Origin: Pterobdella sp. o SKG-2022 | Taxonomy: Eukaryota; Annelida; Clitellata; Hirudinida; Piscicolidae | Length of the DNA stretch: 64,000 nucleotides | Assembly: GCA_964035795.1 (NCBI GenBank) | Contig: OZ038326.1 | Location: 6,623,759-6,687,758 of the forward strand | Reading direction: 5' to 3' | Shown here: positions 36,363 to 48,960 of the stretch, piece by piece | Layout: every line of letters starts with the position of its first letter | Position numbering within the stretch: the stretch's first letter is position 1 | Made by a program: the position numbers and the translations under genes | Notes under the pieces: generated by a model | The model's database searches: none | The model's input: the letters and a program-made list of their open reading frames with translations, nothing else | Told to the model about the DNA's origin: nothing

Positions 36363-37449
36363 ATATGTATGCATGTAAGTGGACTTCTGTCATCCCAAAC
36401 TGGTAACGCAATACGTTTCCCAATTCACTGTACACCAAAGAAATGGCATGAAACATTTTTATGTTTGAAATAAAAAACCTGAATATTTTATGAAAATTTA
36501 AATAATCCATGAAATTTTATTTGAATAAATTTTTATATTAAAATTTTAGTTTATTTTAATTATTTTTTGAAAAAAGCGGAATAATAATTTAAGAAATGTT
36601 TCATAAAATTTTTGAATAGAATCAAAATATTAAAAACGATATTTCTGTCAAATAATGCTTGAGAAACATATTACTCAGTTTCTATTTTTTTATTTCTCAT
36701 TACTATGTAACTATTTTTACAGTTTTCATTAATATGCCATTATTTTTACAGTTTTATTACTATGTAACTAAATAAGCTTTCTATTTTTATTTTATTGAGA
36801 GTTTTCAGTAATTGAAATTGACATAATATAAAAGGTCATTATTTATAGAAAAGACTAAATAACCATCAGTATTTTATAAAAGATTGAGTTGTTGCTGAAT
36901 AAATACAAGGTTTTCTGAGTAAATCACTTGAGAATTGTTTCAATGATGTCTAGAACATTTTTTGGTAAAAGATCATACAGTTTTTGTACCTATTTTTTTG
37001 TATAATTATTAAAATCTTTGTACTCTTAAAAGATTCATATCTAAAGTATAAATATAATATTATTAAAATAGGCACGAAGTATTGTCCAGCTCTCAAAAAA
37101 ATACTACGTTAAAAGTTTAAAGTTTTTTTTGAAAAGAGTTAACTCAAAAAAAAATTTTTGTTTTTAGCTATCAGTCATTTTATTTTGTCAAACTCTCGAC
37201 TGCCAATAAAACTCGTTTTTTTTTTCAAAATTAGTTTTTTCATCATCAATAACTTCCAGATATAAAAATTTTAAATCTTGAAACTCTCAGGGTAAAGAAT
37301 CAATATAATAAATTTTGTTAATTAATATTATTTTTTAAAAAACAAAAGAGTTCTTGGAAGGTTTTAAGTCATTTCTTGAATTCTGCTCAACTGCCCAAAT
37401 AAAGAATGAGAACCTACCTACAAGTATTGTACCAACGGTAAAATTTATA

Positions 37450-38843
37450 GGGTTTTACAGTTCAATTTAAAATCTTAGCAATTGTCTACCAAATCTTTGC
37501 GATTGACTTCCAAATCGTCGCAATTGTCTACCAAATCTTTGCAATTGACTTTCAAATTTTGGCAATTGCGCACAAAACCATAGCATTAGATCACAAAATT
37601 TTTTCAATTGATTACCAAATTTCAAAAAAAAAATAAATTTAAAAAAAATTAAGTTTGAATATCTAAAAAATTTTGTAAATTTTAAAAAATTTTATTTTTA
37701 AATTTAAAATCAATTTTCAAAATTGCAATAAAAAAACCGAAAAAATATTTTTTTTGAGCTTTTCTGACAAGTACCCGTGTTCTTAGTTTTCACGGTGCCA
37801 AACGCTCGTCCACGGAACTCGTTTACGCATCTCATACTGCTGGAAAGCAAATACTACAAAGTACCGCGTTTCAGTAGGAAATTTGATTAACAATAGTGAA
37901 AACTGTATTAAAAATTTATTTTAAATATTTGAAAAAAACTAAAAAATTTTAGTCATAATTCAAAAAACCTCAATTAAAATATTAAAAAAATTATACAATA
38001 AAATATAGTTCATTCATTAATAATTTCTTTAGTGGAGCATTTTAATAAATAACCCAGCATTTTTCTATAAAATGAACAGCAGTGATTACCTGTTTTTTCA
38101 TCAAATTTATTAACAATCAAACATCTTTGTTCGTTTTCTGTCGTGGCTCCTTCTCTTGTACTAACTGATACTTCTATGCTGTGCTCCATTTTTAGCCATT
38201 CTTTAAGCTGTATGAGAGTTGTCGTGCAATCAGCATCAACTTTGTTTAATAGAGCTTTTTTCAATTCTGGGGTAAATATTGGTTTTCTATTTCCACCAGT
38301 CTTTTTTCTAGCTGCGTTTCCATATTTCAAAAATTTTGAAACAATGGAATGGACAATGTGGTAGTTAAATGATAAAACTACACTTATTGTCTTTACAGAG
38401 CATCCCTCTAAGCACTTTGTGATTATTCTTTCACGATCCTATTCTGAAACTGCTCTTTTGCTCGTTTTGACTTTACTATTTTCAACCATGGAGATAAAAG
38501 ATATACAGTAAAACAAAAAAGCTCAACTTTTTCAATTGCAAAGATCTGCTATTCAATTCAAATAAGAAATATACCGCGAAATGCTCAAAATACCTCAAAA
38601 AAATATTTTTTTGGTTTTTTTTATTGCAATTGATTTTAAATTTTAAAATAAAATTTTTACAAAATTTTTTGAATATCCAAACTTATTTTGTCTTAAATTT
38701 ATTTTTTTTTTGAAATTTGGTAATCAATTGCAAAAATTTTGTAAGCAAATGCAATGATTTTGTGCGCAATTGCCAAGATTTGGAAGTCAATTGCAAAGAT
38801 TTGGTAGACAATTGCTAAGATTTAGCATTGAATTGAAAAACCC
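37450..38843 (-). mobile_element. Mariner-type element with long inverted repeats built of 21-bp units
   Basis: Begins and ends with GGGTTTT/AAAACCC-like termini, flanked by TA (37448-37449 and 38844-38845). The terminal inverted repeats extend about 300 bases each. The left arm holds seven 21-base units at 37477-37623 (type AGCAATTGTCTACCAAATCT) and the right arm about five in reverse. On the minus strand the middle carries a helix-turn-helix transposase N-terminus and, further left, a short Tc1 remnant. No catalytic domain is left, so the element is non-autonomous. Confidence 0.85.
38010..38489 (-). pseudogene. Transposase N-terminal (helix-turn-helix) remnant
   Basis: From an ATG at 38489 the frame reads MVENSKVKTSKRAVSE, an in-frame stop, then RERIITKCLEGCSVKTISVV and HIVHSIVSKFLKYG, then NRKPIFTPELKKALLNKV, the paired helix-turn-helix layout of Tc1/mariner-type transposases. 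The catalytic part is missing; a short stretch at 37795-37860 on the same strand matches the transposase at 30 kb (KRVPWTSVWH), as the next piece left after a large deletion. Confidence 0.75.
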
Positions 38844-38904
38844 TATATATACTTCTTGGCTACTTACCTTTTTTTGGTGAATCATATTTTATATTTGGAA
38901 AAAA

Positions 38905-39545
38905 TTTTTAACAATTTCATATGATTATGAACTTAAATCACATGGCAGAAAAAACCGAAAAAAAAATGTTTACGATTGATGGAGTAAAATTGGATAAGCC
39001 TTTGTTGAAAAACTGGTGAACTATCTTAAAAGCGTTTTTCAAGAAATATCCACCATTTTCAATTGAATAAAAATGACTTTTCCAAACGTCGCTTATGCAT
39101 AAAAATATAATAAACATTTTACAATTCATAACTATGGTTTAAATTGAGACATTTAGATTTGTGGAATTGAGTTTTCGTAAACCAAGAGATATGAACGCAA
39201 TCATACACAGATATATATAGAGAAAACTTCAGATAAAATATTTGAGCAATCAAATGTTAATTTTAGACAAAATTTGAACAACTTCATTGTCTTCATCTTT
39301 TTTCTTCAATGGGACTTCCACATCATCACAATTGAAACCAGAAATTGCTTATCTTTTTCTTTATTGTTACATTCTTTGATATTAATTAAATGATGATATT
39401 TTTTTTTCATATTTTATAGAATTTTCATCCAAGTAATGCAGGCCTTTATTACCCCCAAAAAACCATCAAGTGTTTATCTTTGTAATTTTTCTTGTTGCGT
39501 AAGATTGCGAAATTATTGTAAATAATAAAATTTTGACATTTTCAA
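38905..39545 (-). repeat. Copy 2 of the inverted, dispersed duplication
   Basis: Near-identical, inverted copy of 20485-21095, lacking about 125 bases present near 20360-20490 of copy 1. It sits about 60 bases beyond the right end of the element at 37450-38843. The shared 63-codon frame lies at 38938-39129 here. Confidence 0.8.
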
Positions 39546-41020
39546 CTGAATTATGTAGTTTTTAAGTATAAAAATCTACTATTCGAGCCGCCATTATAAC
39601 TTCGACAGGCCACTTTCGATTGGCGCCTAAATTCAAATGAATTAATTTTCAATAAACGCAGATACACAAAAAATTGTAAACGTTTTTTGGAACCAAAATG
39701 TTTTAATTCAATGGAAATTCAAATTTTCGATATTCAAGCTGTTATATAAATGTGAATTTCATTTATGATGATAATGTTTGAAGCATAAAAGAGTTTTTTT
39801 AAACTAAGGCATCAAAATACATTTATTTGTTAATATACAAACATTAAGTTGAAATTAAAAAAAAAACAAAAAATTTCAGTAGTTTAAAAACAAAAAGTTG
39901 GAAAAAATTTTATAAATTTTTATTTATATTAAAAAACTTGTTTCATTTTTGGCCAAGTTCATCCTTGTAGACTGAAAGTTCATGGATCAGCTTTGTTTTA
40001 ATTTTTAACCATTTGAGTAGTCTAGAACGTTACTAAAGACCGTTTTAAACAAAAAAAGTATTCTTCAAGAAACGTAAATTCTTCTTTCTCTCCAATTTCT
40101 CTTGTTGTTTGGTTTTCTGAGGTAGCTGACAAAAAATTTTTTGGATAGACCGTACTGCGTTCAAAACAAGAGTAAACTCTCACTGCTTTTTAAATTAATT
40201 TTTTTTGCCTTTTGATGTACCCTTTTAAAGCCGATGTTTGTTTTTTATTCTCAGATTAACAAAAGACCTTGTTTAAAAGGATTCAATTCTATTTCAAGAA
40301 TAATAATTTTATTTTTTATAAACAATATAAAAGGAATTGAAAAAAATTTGCATTTATAATTCTCTTATATAATTTTTCAAAGTTTGATTTTCTGAAGGTA
40401 ATTTTTGACGCATGGACTTTTAAAGGTATTGAAAAACAATATTTTTAGAAAACTTTTTTAAGTTTCGTAAACATCATTTGCATAACAAGTACACAATTTT
40501 TTTTCAACTCAGGTCGTCTAGAAGTTTGAAGTTGGCGTCTGTATGATCCTACCGATCATTTTTTATATTTGAAATAAAAATTGAATAGACGTCATGACAA
40601 TGTCAAACATTTTCTGGTCATACTCTCGTTATTTATAATTTAGTAATAGTCGTGAAAAAATTATTTTTTTGTCAATATACTTAATGATAAAACAATTTAT
40701 TTTGACTAACTAAAATATCAATGAAACATTTCCATAGTAAAGACAACTTTTTTTATCCATTAGGTCCCATCGCCCACCTTTTAATTCTCTTTCAAGTCCT
40801 CTTAAGTTTGACATCGGCAAGCTTTTTGAATCGCTTTGTTTCCTTGCCAATTATTCTTCAATTTTATTTAACTAATTTTATAAAAGTTTGAGTGATGAAA
40901 AATTGAAAAAAAAACAATATGGAAATTGAATTTCGAGTGGATCAGTAAATATCTTTAATAGACTAGTTATTTTTCTTTCACTTTAACCAATGGATACGTA
41001 AAAATTTGAGAAACTGCGCC
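39546..41020. other. AT-rich spacer, nothing recognised
   Basis: No coding exons, repeats matching elsewhere in the window or RNA-like structures were found. The rightmost part is the upstream region of lipase C. Confidence 0.45.
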
Positions 41021-41027
41021 TATAAAA
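41021..41027 (+). promoter_or_regulatory. TATA box of lipase C
   Basis: TATAAAA in GCGCCTATAAAATGACC, 70 bases before the ATG, the same spacing as in lipases B and D. Confidence 0.6.
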
Positions 41028-41090
41028 TGACCTTCTAGCTTGAAATCATTTAATTTTTTTCAAACAAAACATTTTTTATGATATTTCATA

Positions 41091-44003
41091 ATGATAATTA
41101 TTAAGTTAGCAATGCTTCTCACTTTCGTCGTCTTTTGTGACGGCTTTGGGTGAGATAACTATAAATTATTTTGTTTGAAAATCAGATTTTTTAACTTTTT
41201 TAAATGAAAAATAAATATTAATAAGTATGTATTTTACTTTAAATTATTTTAAAATATCAGGCTCCAAAATATTCCAATGAAAATCTCTTGTTGTAAGTCC
41301 ATAGATACATGTTTCCAGGGATATTGGTCCCAAAAGAACCCACAACCAAGATGTCCAATAGGAGCAGCACGACCCAATTATTACCTTTATACACGGTCTT
41401 CTAGAGTGAAATCTTTTGTTTTCACTCTCCAAAACATACCTTTGGTAAACTATTTGTTACACTTACCATGATAAACAGACTTTTTTTTATAATGATTATG
41501 TGATGTTGAAACTCCAGGATTTGATGCCACTAGAATCTAATTCATAATTGTATTTCAACGTTAAATATATAATTTATAAATTTATGTGATAAACACTTTC
41601 TCCAATTTTTTCTAATTTTAGGCTCATCAAATCGAAATTTAGTTTTCATTTGCATGTTCGAAAATATGGTTGCGATGCCTCCAACCTTTTGTTATTTTAA
41701 TGACTTCAATAATGAAAATGGCCATAATATTGGCATGTGTGAATATCATTTTTAACTCTATTGTTGATAAGTGAGAAGAAAAATTTAAAATTTTCAGGAA
41801 ATATTTGAAGAGTCTAAAAAGATATACTTGATAGCTCATGGTTGGACGAACAATGTTCAGTTAGCATGGATTCAAAAAATGAAAAATGAACTTCTTAAGA
41901 AAGTGAACGTTTTTATAGAAATTTCATTCATTTTTATTTTAAAAAGAATAAATTTGCACCAAACATCCTTCAATGAAACTGTACTAATTTCTAGGACGAT
42001 GCATATGTTATCTTAATTGATTGGAGTTATTTAGCCACTCAAATGAACTACGCTCAATCAGCTTCGGACACAGAATCTGTTGGAGCTCACGTTGCCAAAG
42101 TTAGTAATTTTCTTTCAAAACAGTTCAATTTTAAAATTTTAGAGTGTTTTCTATAAAATTATAGAATTTTTTAAATTCAATATTTTCTATTAATGCTTGT
42201 TACTCTAATTGGTGCAAGAAACAATGACGAAGTTTCTCAAAACATTATGTTTTAGGTTAATTCAATAAAGAGGTCAATGTATGTCTAACTCTGCTTCTTC
42301 TAAACGACATTGTTTTGAAAAAATTTTTTGTTCTCCCCATTCAATGTGCAATAAGAAGCTTAAGCCTTTCTCTTGCATAACATGATATTTCTGTCTTCAT
42401 TTCTTAAATCCAAGTCCATGTTAAAGTCTAAAATGTATTCAAATTTTGCACTGATTGGTATTGGCGTCGAAGTTTTTTGTCGAGAGCTTTATAAGGTTCT
42501 TTATAGATTTTGAATGTTATTTGCTTTATCAAGCTTCTACCCGAATCATTTTTAACGTCAAAAGTTGAAGTTCGATCTTAGGAAAAATCGATGTATTAAT
42601 AATTTCATGTTGTTCAACAAAAAATTTTTTAAATAAAAACTTGATGACCAGGTATTGAAGAAGATAAGAGCTTCAAAAAAAGAGAAGTTATACACGTGGT
42701 GCATCGGCTTCAGTCTTGGAGCTCACTTGTGTGGTCAGGTGGGTAGAAGGACCCATCTCAATCGTATCACTGGTGCTTCAATTTTTACTTTACTGTTTTG
42801 AAGTTGAATATCTGTTTTTCATTTTCAAATGACGTTATTTTCATTTACTACAAGGAACAAGAAAAATATTCCAAGTGAAAGCTTCAATATTATCAATTTT
42901 TAATAGTTTTTAAAACACAAAAGCACAATATTTGTTTAAATAATAGGAAGATTTAGTATTTTATAACAAGTTATAGTAAATGCGCAACAAATTCAATTTT
43001 AACTTCTTGCATGCAGCTTTGGACCCAGCCGGACCTCTTTTTCGACAACGAGGCCTTGGTAAGTCTCAAAAATAATTAATTAAAAATTTATAAAAGAAAA
43101 CTTATGCTAATGAAACTTGTGTTGGTTTTTCTCATATATAAGCACTGAGCAAAAATGACACTGATTTCTTGGATGTGATCCATACTGACTACATGGCGGG
43201 CTACCATTATCCAATCGGCCATGTGGACTTCTATCCAAACAAGGGTCATACTCAACCCACGTGTTTGTGTGAGTGTTCAATGAGTTGAAATTTATAAACT
43301 ACATTTTGCATGTCGTTAAAAAATTTAGTTTTTGACGAATTTGTTGTCGTTTCAATTGCAAAAAAAACACACCAGAATAAATTTAGAAATTGTCATATAA
43401 GCAAACTATTTGTAATAAATCGCTTGATAAAGTTCAAGAAAAAAGAGAAATTCAGTAGTCTCTAGAAAACAGAAAAGGTTTAAATAAAATAATGCAGAAA
43501 AATTTTCCCCCAAACTCCAAAAAAAATTTAATTTGTATCAAATTACATGTAATGTTGAATTAATCAACAGTTTTCAATTCTGTGTGCAGTCATATGAAGG
43601 CTTGCAACTATTTCACTGCCTCAATCAACAACAAATGTTTTGAGGCAACAAAATGCAAAAAACTGGATAATTGGGTCTAAACAATTTATTTAGGAAACCT
43701 TTTCACTGTTTTTACAATCATTCATATACAACAACTTTTATTTGAAATCACATGTTTTTTTGCTAAAATGAAGTAATGAAACTACAGAAAAGTTGTGAAG
43801 ACTCAGAACAGCAGATGGGGTATCATGCAAGCCCAGCACACGAGGGAATCTTTTACCTCGAAACATCTAAGAGAAACCCTTTTTGTTCCCGCAAACATAG
43901 AAAGGTTAAAATTAAAAAAAATATCATTGATTACTTGAAGAAGTTGCAAAAAAAGCTGCAACCAATCTTTGCAAAGCATGCAAGGCAAGCCACAGGCTTT
44001 TGA
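41091..44003 (+). CDS. Lipase C: secreted pancreatic-lipase-family enzyme
   Basis: Nine exons: 41091-41149, 41261-41444, 41798-41902, 41995-42099, 42652-42772, 43017-43058, 43143-43268, 43571-43674, 43788-44003; 1062 bases, 353 residues, all phases consistent. Exon 1 is a signal peptide (MIIIKLAMLLTFVVFCDGFG). Mature part begins with a conserved double Cys (ISCCKSIDTCF). HGW in exon 3, nucleophile Ser in GFSLG, Asp in ALDPAGP, TDFLDVIHTD and GHVDFYPN, His in VCSHMKACNYF. The lid loop is very short. The last exon ([20 protein letters not shown]) has an extra Lys-rich tail of about 40 residues not found in A or D. Exon 5 is nearly identical to that of B, including the start of the following intron. 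Confidence 0.93.
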
Positions 44004-44439
44004 AATTGAAAGTTTTAGCATTATAATCTAAAAAACATTGTTAGTTCATGACCTTTTTAACACAATCATAAAACTATTCAAATACTTTCTTATTGATCCA
44101 TTGTTATGAATGTCGTAAGTCTGTTTTTTCTGTGGCACCTTACTGATAGACATTAGTTGATATAAAATGATTAATATAATGATTTTTTTTATTCATAAAT
44201 TTTGTTTCAAGTTTCATATTCGGTTTTCATGAAAATAAAAAAAGATTGCATTAATACAAATGTCCTTTCTCAAACAAAGTGAGCCACTCATCAATTAATT
44301 ATGCTTGTAAAGTATATGATGGTTGCAAAAATACAAATTATATGCAAAAAAATTGAAAATGTGTGGACAAACGCTTAAGTTGTCCAAAAAATTGTCTTAA
44401 TTGAGTAAATGTTAAAACTACATATGAATTGTTATGATG

Positions 44440-44600
44440 TATTTTGTAACGAAAAACACCAAATAAGAGGAATTTTTAAAATATTTATTGAGAACCAAAA
44501 GCTATAATTTCCGATAAGTTTAGCCTTATCATAAAACGCATTTTGCTAACGTTTTAGGATAAAATATTGAAGAAAAATACATACGATGTCTCTGAAAAAT
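44440..44600. repeat. Dispersed repeat with a small hairpin (copy 1)
   Basis: CGATAAGTTTAGCCTTATCA and, a few bases on, GCTAACGTTTTAGGATAAAA form a loose hairpin. The same words recur near 45570-45710 and 58735-58890 and end with a shared ATGTCTCT word; a short piece is also at 12270-12330. Confidence 0.55.
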
Positions 44601-44879
44601 TGATATGATAATAAAAAGAACGTAATAAAATACGAAAAATTTTCAGAAAACTTTTGAATTAGTAATTAGTACATTCATATTGGAAAATGATAAATAAACT
44701 CGATTATTGTCGATAGAAGAGAGATGAGGTTTTAAGGTATAAAAACTTTTTCGTGAAGGAATTTATTTGGACAATGAAAAGTTAAATAAAGAAAAAGAAA
44801 GAATAGAGAAAAAATTTTAGTTAGAGAATGTGTAGCAAAAGGATGTGTTTAAATAATAATAATATCCATATTAGATTAT

Positions 44880-45120
44880 ACTGCTGTAGGCGTCCCAGTA
44901 GCTGGGGTATACAGCAGACGGCTAATGAAAGCCATTTTTAGTTGCGACAAAGTTTTCATAGAACTGCCAGCCCAAGCTAACGTCCAACTTGAAACTATCG
45001 AATTTCAAGAACCGCCGTTCCCACACTTGGACAGTTTGCCTTGCCGTTGTCAATAAAGAATGATCCTTCGTCAAGCCAAGTGACAACGATGCCAGGATAT
45101 CAGTTTGTCGATACCTATTA
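44880..45120. other. GC-richer island of unknown nature
   Basis: Base composition is clearly richer in G and C than in the surroundings, resembling LINE-derived stretches, but no motif of a known family was recognised on either strand. No splice-supported exon was found. Confidence 0.3.
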
Positions 45121-45539
45121 CGGAAGTCTACTGTTATCCAGCTTATAACAGGAAAGAAGCCTCAAATTGGAAACGCTGTCTTCGGTGCAGTTTAACGTCA
45201 TGCCCAGAACCATGTGTTTGTACTGAAGAAAGTGAAAAGAGTATTGAGATGAAAAGGTTAGACGAGGTGCATTACATAAGATGATGAAAAGGCAGTTAGA
45301 AAGCGAATATATTGGGCAAAAAACAAGTTTAATAATAAAACTGAGTAAAAAACTGAATTTAAAATAATAGAATTCACAAAAATTAAGAATGAAGGAAAAA
45401 ATAATCCCAAAAAGACATTTCAAACAAAGAATATAAGTAATAGGTTAATTTCAAAAACAAATTTTTTTTAAAGCTATTATTTTAATGTAAATTTGTGGCT
45501 CCAGAGATAAATATATTTCCTGATGATGTAGAGAAATTT

Positions 45540-45710
45540 ATCTCTTCATAATCATAGCTATTAAATAAACTTTTTCGCTAATGTTTTATGATATGGCTAA
45601 ATTAATATAAAATTTAACTGTATTTGTTTAATGAAAGTACTAAAACTGTCTCATAAATCGACGTTAAAAGTTTTAGAATATTCTTTAAGCATACTAAGAT
45701 GTCTCAAAAA
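45540..45710. repeat. Dispersed repeat (copy 2)
   Basis: Contains TTTCGCTAATGTTTTATGAT and GGCTAAATTAAT, related to the copy near 58735, and ends with AGATGTCTC. Confidence 0.5.
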
Positions 45711-45906
45711 AGTGTTCATTCAGTAAAAAGTACATGAGAATATTGAGGAAATAAATGGTGATGCAAAAAAGAAATAGAAATTTGAACAATTATTATCGCG
45801 GAAAAAAAATGAATCTAATAACATTGATACTAAAATTATCATACCTTGCACAAGTTTTTCAACGCTGGACTTTAATAAGAAAGATCGTGAAAAGAGATTA
45901 GGAAGA

Positions 45907-45935
45907 AAGAAAAAAAAAAGAAAGAAAGAAAGCAA
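45907..45935. repeat. A-rich/(GAAA)n simple repeat
   Basis: A run of A followed by about four AAAG units. Confidence 0.7.
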
Positions 45936-46699
45936 AAAGGCTGATTGCTTCACTTGGCATATGCAGATACACGATTGCTGTATTTCTCTGAACTTTTGTG
46001 AAATTTATGATATAAAATACTAATGACACTAAAAATAAATTATTAATTTTCAATATCAATATCTTTAGAACAAATAATTAAGCCTTATATTAAATAATGC
46101 ATAAGTGATCCCATTCAAAAAAATTCTGATGAAGTTATATAATAAAAAAAAATGTTGAAGCAAACATAAATTTGGTGATCTAGAAAATCAATGGAAATAA
46201 TTATAATATTCCCATTAAGAGTCGTTTATTAAACTAGTTTATTCAAGTTTTAGACTTTTATTTAAAGATAAATGAATTCAAAACAATTTTGTATAGCTGT
46301 TTTTAATAAGAGAACTTATCTTTTTTTTGTTTCAATTGAACTGGAGTACCACTCAAAATTGAAGATGACCTGTCTATGAATCAACCTGTAGATTATCTTT
46401 CAAAAAATTTTCTATTATCTTAAAGTTTTAAATTGATTATCCCAAATTTGACATTTTTTTTTTCCTTCCTTGGTTTTTCTACAGCCTTTTTGTAAGAATT
46501 AAATTTACTTACAAAATTCAAAATTTATATTTCGTTTGAAAATCTAAATAGTAAGTGATTCAAAAAGTAAAACAGTTGTTTCGAAATAATCCAGTTTTAA
46601 AGATAAAGTGTGTTGTGAGTCATTGAACGAATGCTTCACAAGCACATTGTTCGGTTGGAAGCCAAGACCGACAAAATGTGTTTTTGGTAAGTTATAATA

Positions 46700-46886
46700 C
46701 AAATTATTTGAGCACAAAAGGTAATTTATTCAGTACAAAGCTTTTTGTTGACAAAGTAACATTATCAAGTACGTTAAAACTCAGAAAATTCAAAACCTTT
46801 CTTTGATTTTGACGTACTTGATAATGTTACCTTATTAACAAAAAGCTTTGTAACTAATAAATTACCTGTTAAGTTCAAATAATTTG
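46700..46886. repeat. Foldback hairpin in lipase pseudogene E
   Basis: Arms of about 80 bases share AAATTATTTGA, GGTAATTTATT, ACAAAGCTTTTTGTT and AACATTATCAAGTACGT, inverted around about 46793. Part of the same hairpin family as 33905, 47149, 54915 and 58231. Confidence 0.85.
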
Positions 46887-47148
46887 CATTAGTTACTTTG
46901 GCTTGGAAAGATTCTAAGTTGTAATATTTATCGTTGTTTTGGAAGCTTTGGAAGAGCTTAGCTTCATTGCACCCATTACATCATTATTAATTTTTCGAAA
47001 ACTCTGGAATTTATTGTTGCTTATTTATCATCATTTTTCATGATTTTTCTAGATTTTCACATTATTTTAACTTCTTAGAAGCCTTAATTGCATACAAAAT
47101 TTTCATTTTTCTATTGCCATCAGGTCAATATAAAAATAAAATTATTCA

Positions 47149-47281
47149 TGAATATAATTTCAGAACACTCGTTAGTTTATTAAGATACGAAGCTTTTCGT
47201 TATCAATGTAACATTTTCAAATATGAGAATTTCTCATACTTGAAAATGTTACTAACCAGTGCTCTGAAATTATATTCATTT
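47149..47281. repeat. Foldback hairpin in lipase pseudogene E (second)
   Basis: Left arm TGAATATAATTTCAGAACAC through TTATTAAGATACGAAGCTTT and the inner TAACATTTTCAA; the right arm repeats the outer and inner parts inverted but lacks the AAGCTT block. The downstream GGCTTTTGGAAAAAATCAT also follows the palindrome at 58231, so the element extends past the hairpin. Confidence 0.85.
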
Positions 47282-48849
47282 TATTGTTGGCTTTTGGAAA
47301 AAATCATTAAAAGTATTTCTAGAGTTAAAAAATTTAAAAATATAATTAATATTATTTGTATCAAACATTTGAAAAAAATTTTAATTGATAAAAAAGAATT
47401 CCAGAACGAAATTTTCTATTTATTGAGTTCAAACAAAAACGATCAAACTTCCAAAACAGCCAACTGTTTCTTTTTACTTGAGCTCTGAGTTATATCAAAG
47501 TCCCAAAAATGTCGTGATTTAAATCGTTTTAAGTTGGTAAACGTGGAACAGTTCGCGTTTCTACCCACTCATTCAAGTTCCATCCCATTTTATTTCCACT
47601 AGTTTCTTTCTCAGGTCTATTGATGAAATATTTCTTGTTAGTATAAAATAACTCGCTTGAATTTTTGAATTTTTTAGTCTGAGTTAATTTAACTTTAATC
47701 GACTTGGTAGTAAATTCTTTTTTTTGTTCTCTTTTCTACACCATTACTTAATCTCAAGATGAATCTTCTTTTACATATGCTGGCCTTTTTTTTTTCGAAA
47801 CTTTCTAATAAGACCAATTCTTGCTCTAAAAGTTTCTAAGAAGTAATGGTTTAAAATTCCAGGATGAAGAATATTTTCTTTCCAACCATACTGAATCAGT
47901 TTTAAGATATGGTTTAAAAAGACTTTATGAAAACGGTATTTGTAGCCTTTGTCTGACAAAAAAAATACTAGTTAACTTATTCAGATTAGAAACAAGAAAT
48001 GTCTTTATTTTTGATAAACTTTTTACGATAAGAATTATGCAACAGTTATGAATCTGAAGTGCAGTCATCAGGCTTCTATTGAATACTTCATTGCCTCAAT
48101 CAACCACAAATGCTTTAAAGCCAAAAAATGCCATTATTTCATGAATCGGGTTTTTTAATTTGTTGTTAGAGCTTTTCACCAAAAATTTGTCCAAATATGG
48201 ATAAAAATAAATAACAATGTTCATTCCCAAACAAGTTAAAAAACTTAGATTCAGACTTTGAAAATTCTTAAGCTATTCGAGTTTGTTTATTATATGTCTT
48301 TTTATTGATACCAAATCTCTATGAAGAATTTCAAGAACTTTGAGCAGCAGATGGGGTATCCTGCAAATTCAACTCAAGAGGGCATCTTCTACCTCGAAAC
48401 TTTCATTAGATACCCCTTTTGTCCTGAGACCCCAAATAAATGACATTAATTCAAAAGCTTAACAAATTTGAAATAAAATGAGTAAGAATGTAAATTTCAA
48501 ATAAAACTGATCTCAGTTTATTGATACCACGCTGTTTTATTGTTGTATTTCGAACAATATTATATCAATTCAATCATTTATTTTAGTTTCCTAGTTAATA
48601 TTCAAAATTTTTTCATGATTTCAGTATTCAATGTTGGACAAAAAAAATTTTAGCTAAATAAAAATTTTTTCTGCGTGTTTCTATAAATCCTCATAATTTG
48701 AAGTTTAGTGGTAAAATATATTAAAATAGTTATACTATTCAGATTTTAAACTTATTTGAACTAGCTGTTCAAAAATTATTTGTTAAAATACAAGTTAATT
48801 TAGTGAAAAAACATTTTGCGGAATTTAAGTAATGAACTTACAGAAAAGC

Positions 48850-48960
48850 TATTAAGGTTCGACATAGCAACTGGGATACCATGCTAGCACAAAAGATGAG
48901 GGAATCTTTTACTTCGAAACATCTAAAACCCCCTTTTTTTTGATGCATTGAAGTAGAGGA
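48850..48960 (+). pseudogene. Stray lipase last-exon remnant (F)
   Basis: After TTACAG the frame has LGYHASTKDEGIFYFETSK, matching exon 9 of the other lipases, mostly C, but with in-frame stops before it and a decayed end. No other exon of this copy is visible. Confidence 0.75.

Larger units (their letters stand above)
46330..48443 (+). pseudogene. Lipase pseudogene E (promoter, exons 1, 2, 8 and 9 left; catalytic core lost)
   Basis: Upstream sequence from about 46330 parallels that of lipase D from about 50030. The TATA context has decayed to GTCTATGAATC, and the start codon region (TTTGACATTT against ATGGACATTT) is lost. Exon 2 (46595-46686) keeps KVCCESLNECF but is internally shortened. 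Exons 3-7, with the nucleophile and the Asp, are missing; their place holds two foldback hairpins. Exon 8 (48050-48153: [19 protein letters not shown]) and exon 9 (about 48321-48443, through [20 protein letters not shown] to the stop) remain, most like lipase D. Not expected to give an enzyme. Confidence 0.85.

Noticed and set aside
44880..45120. GC-rich island as an exon
   Set aside because: No frame with family likeness and no splice sites with matching phase; left as unknown.
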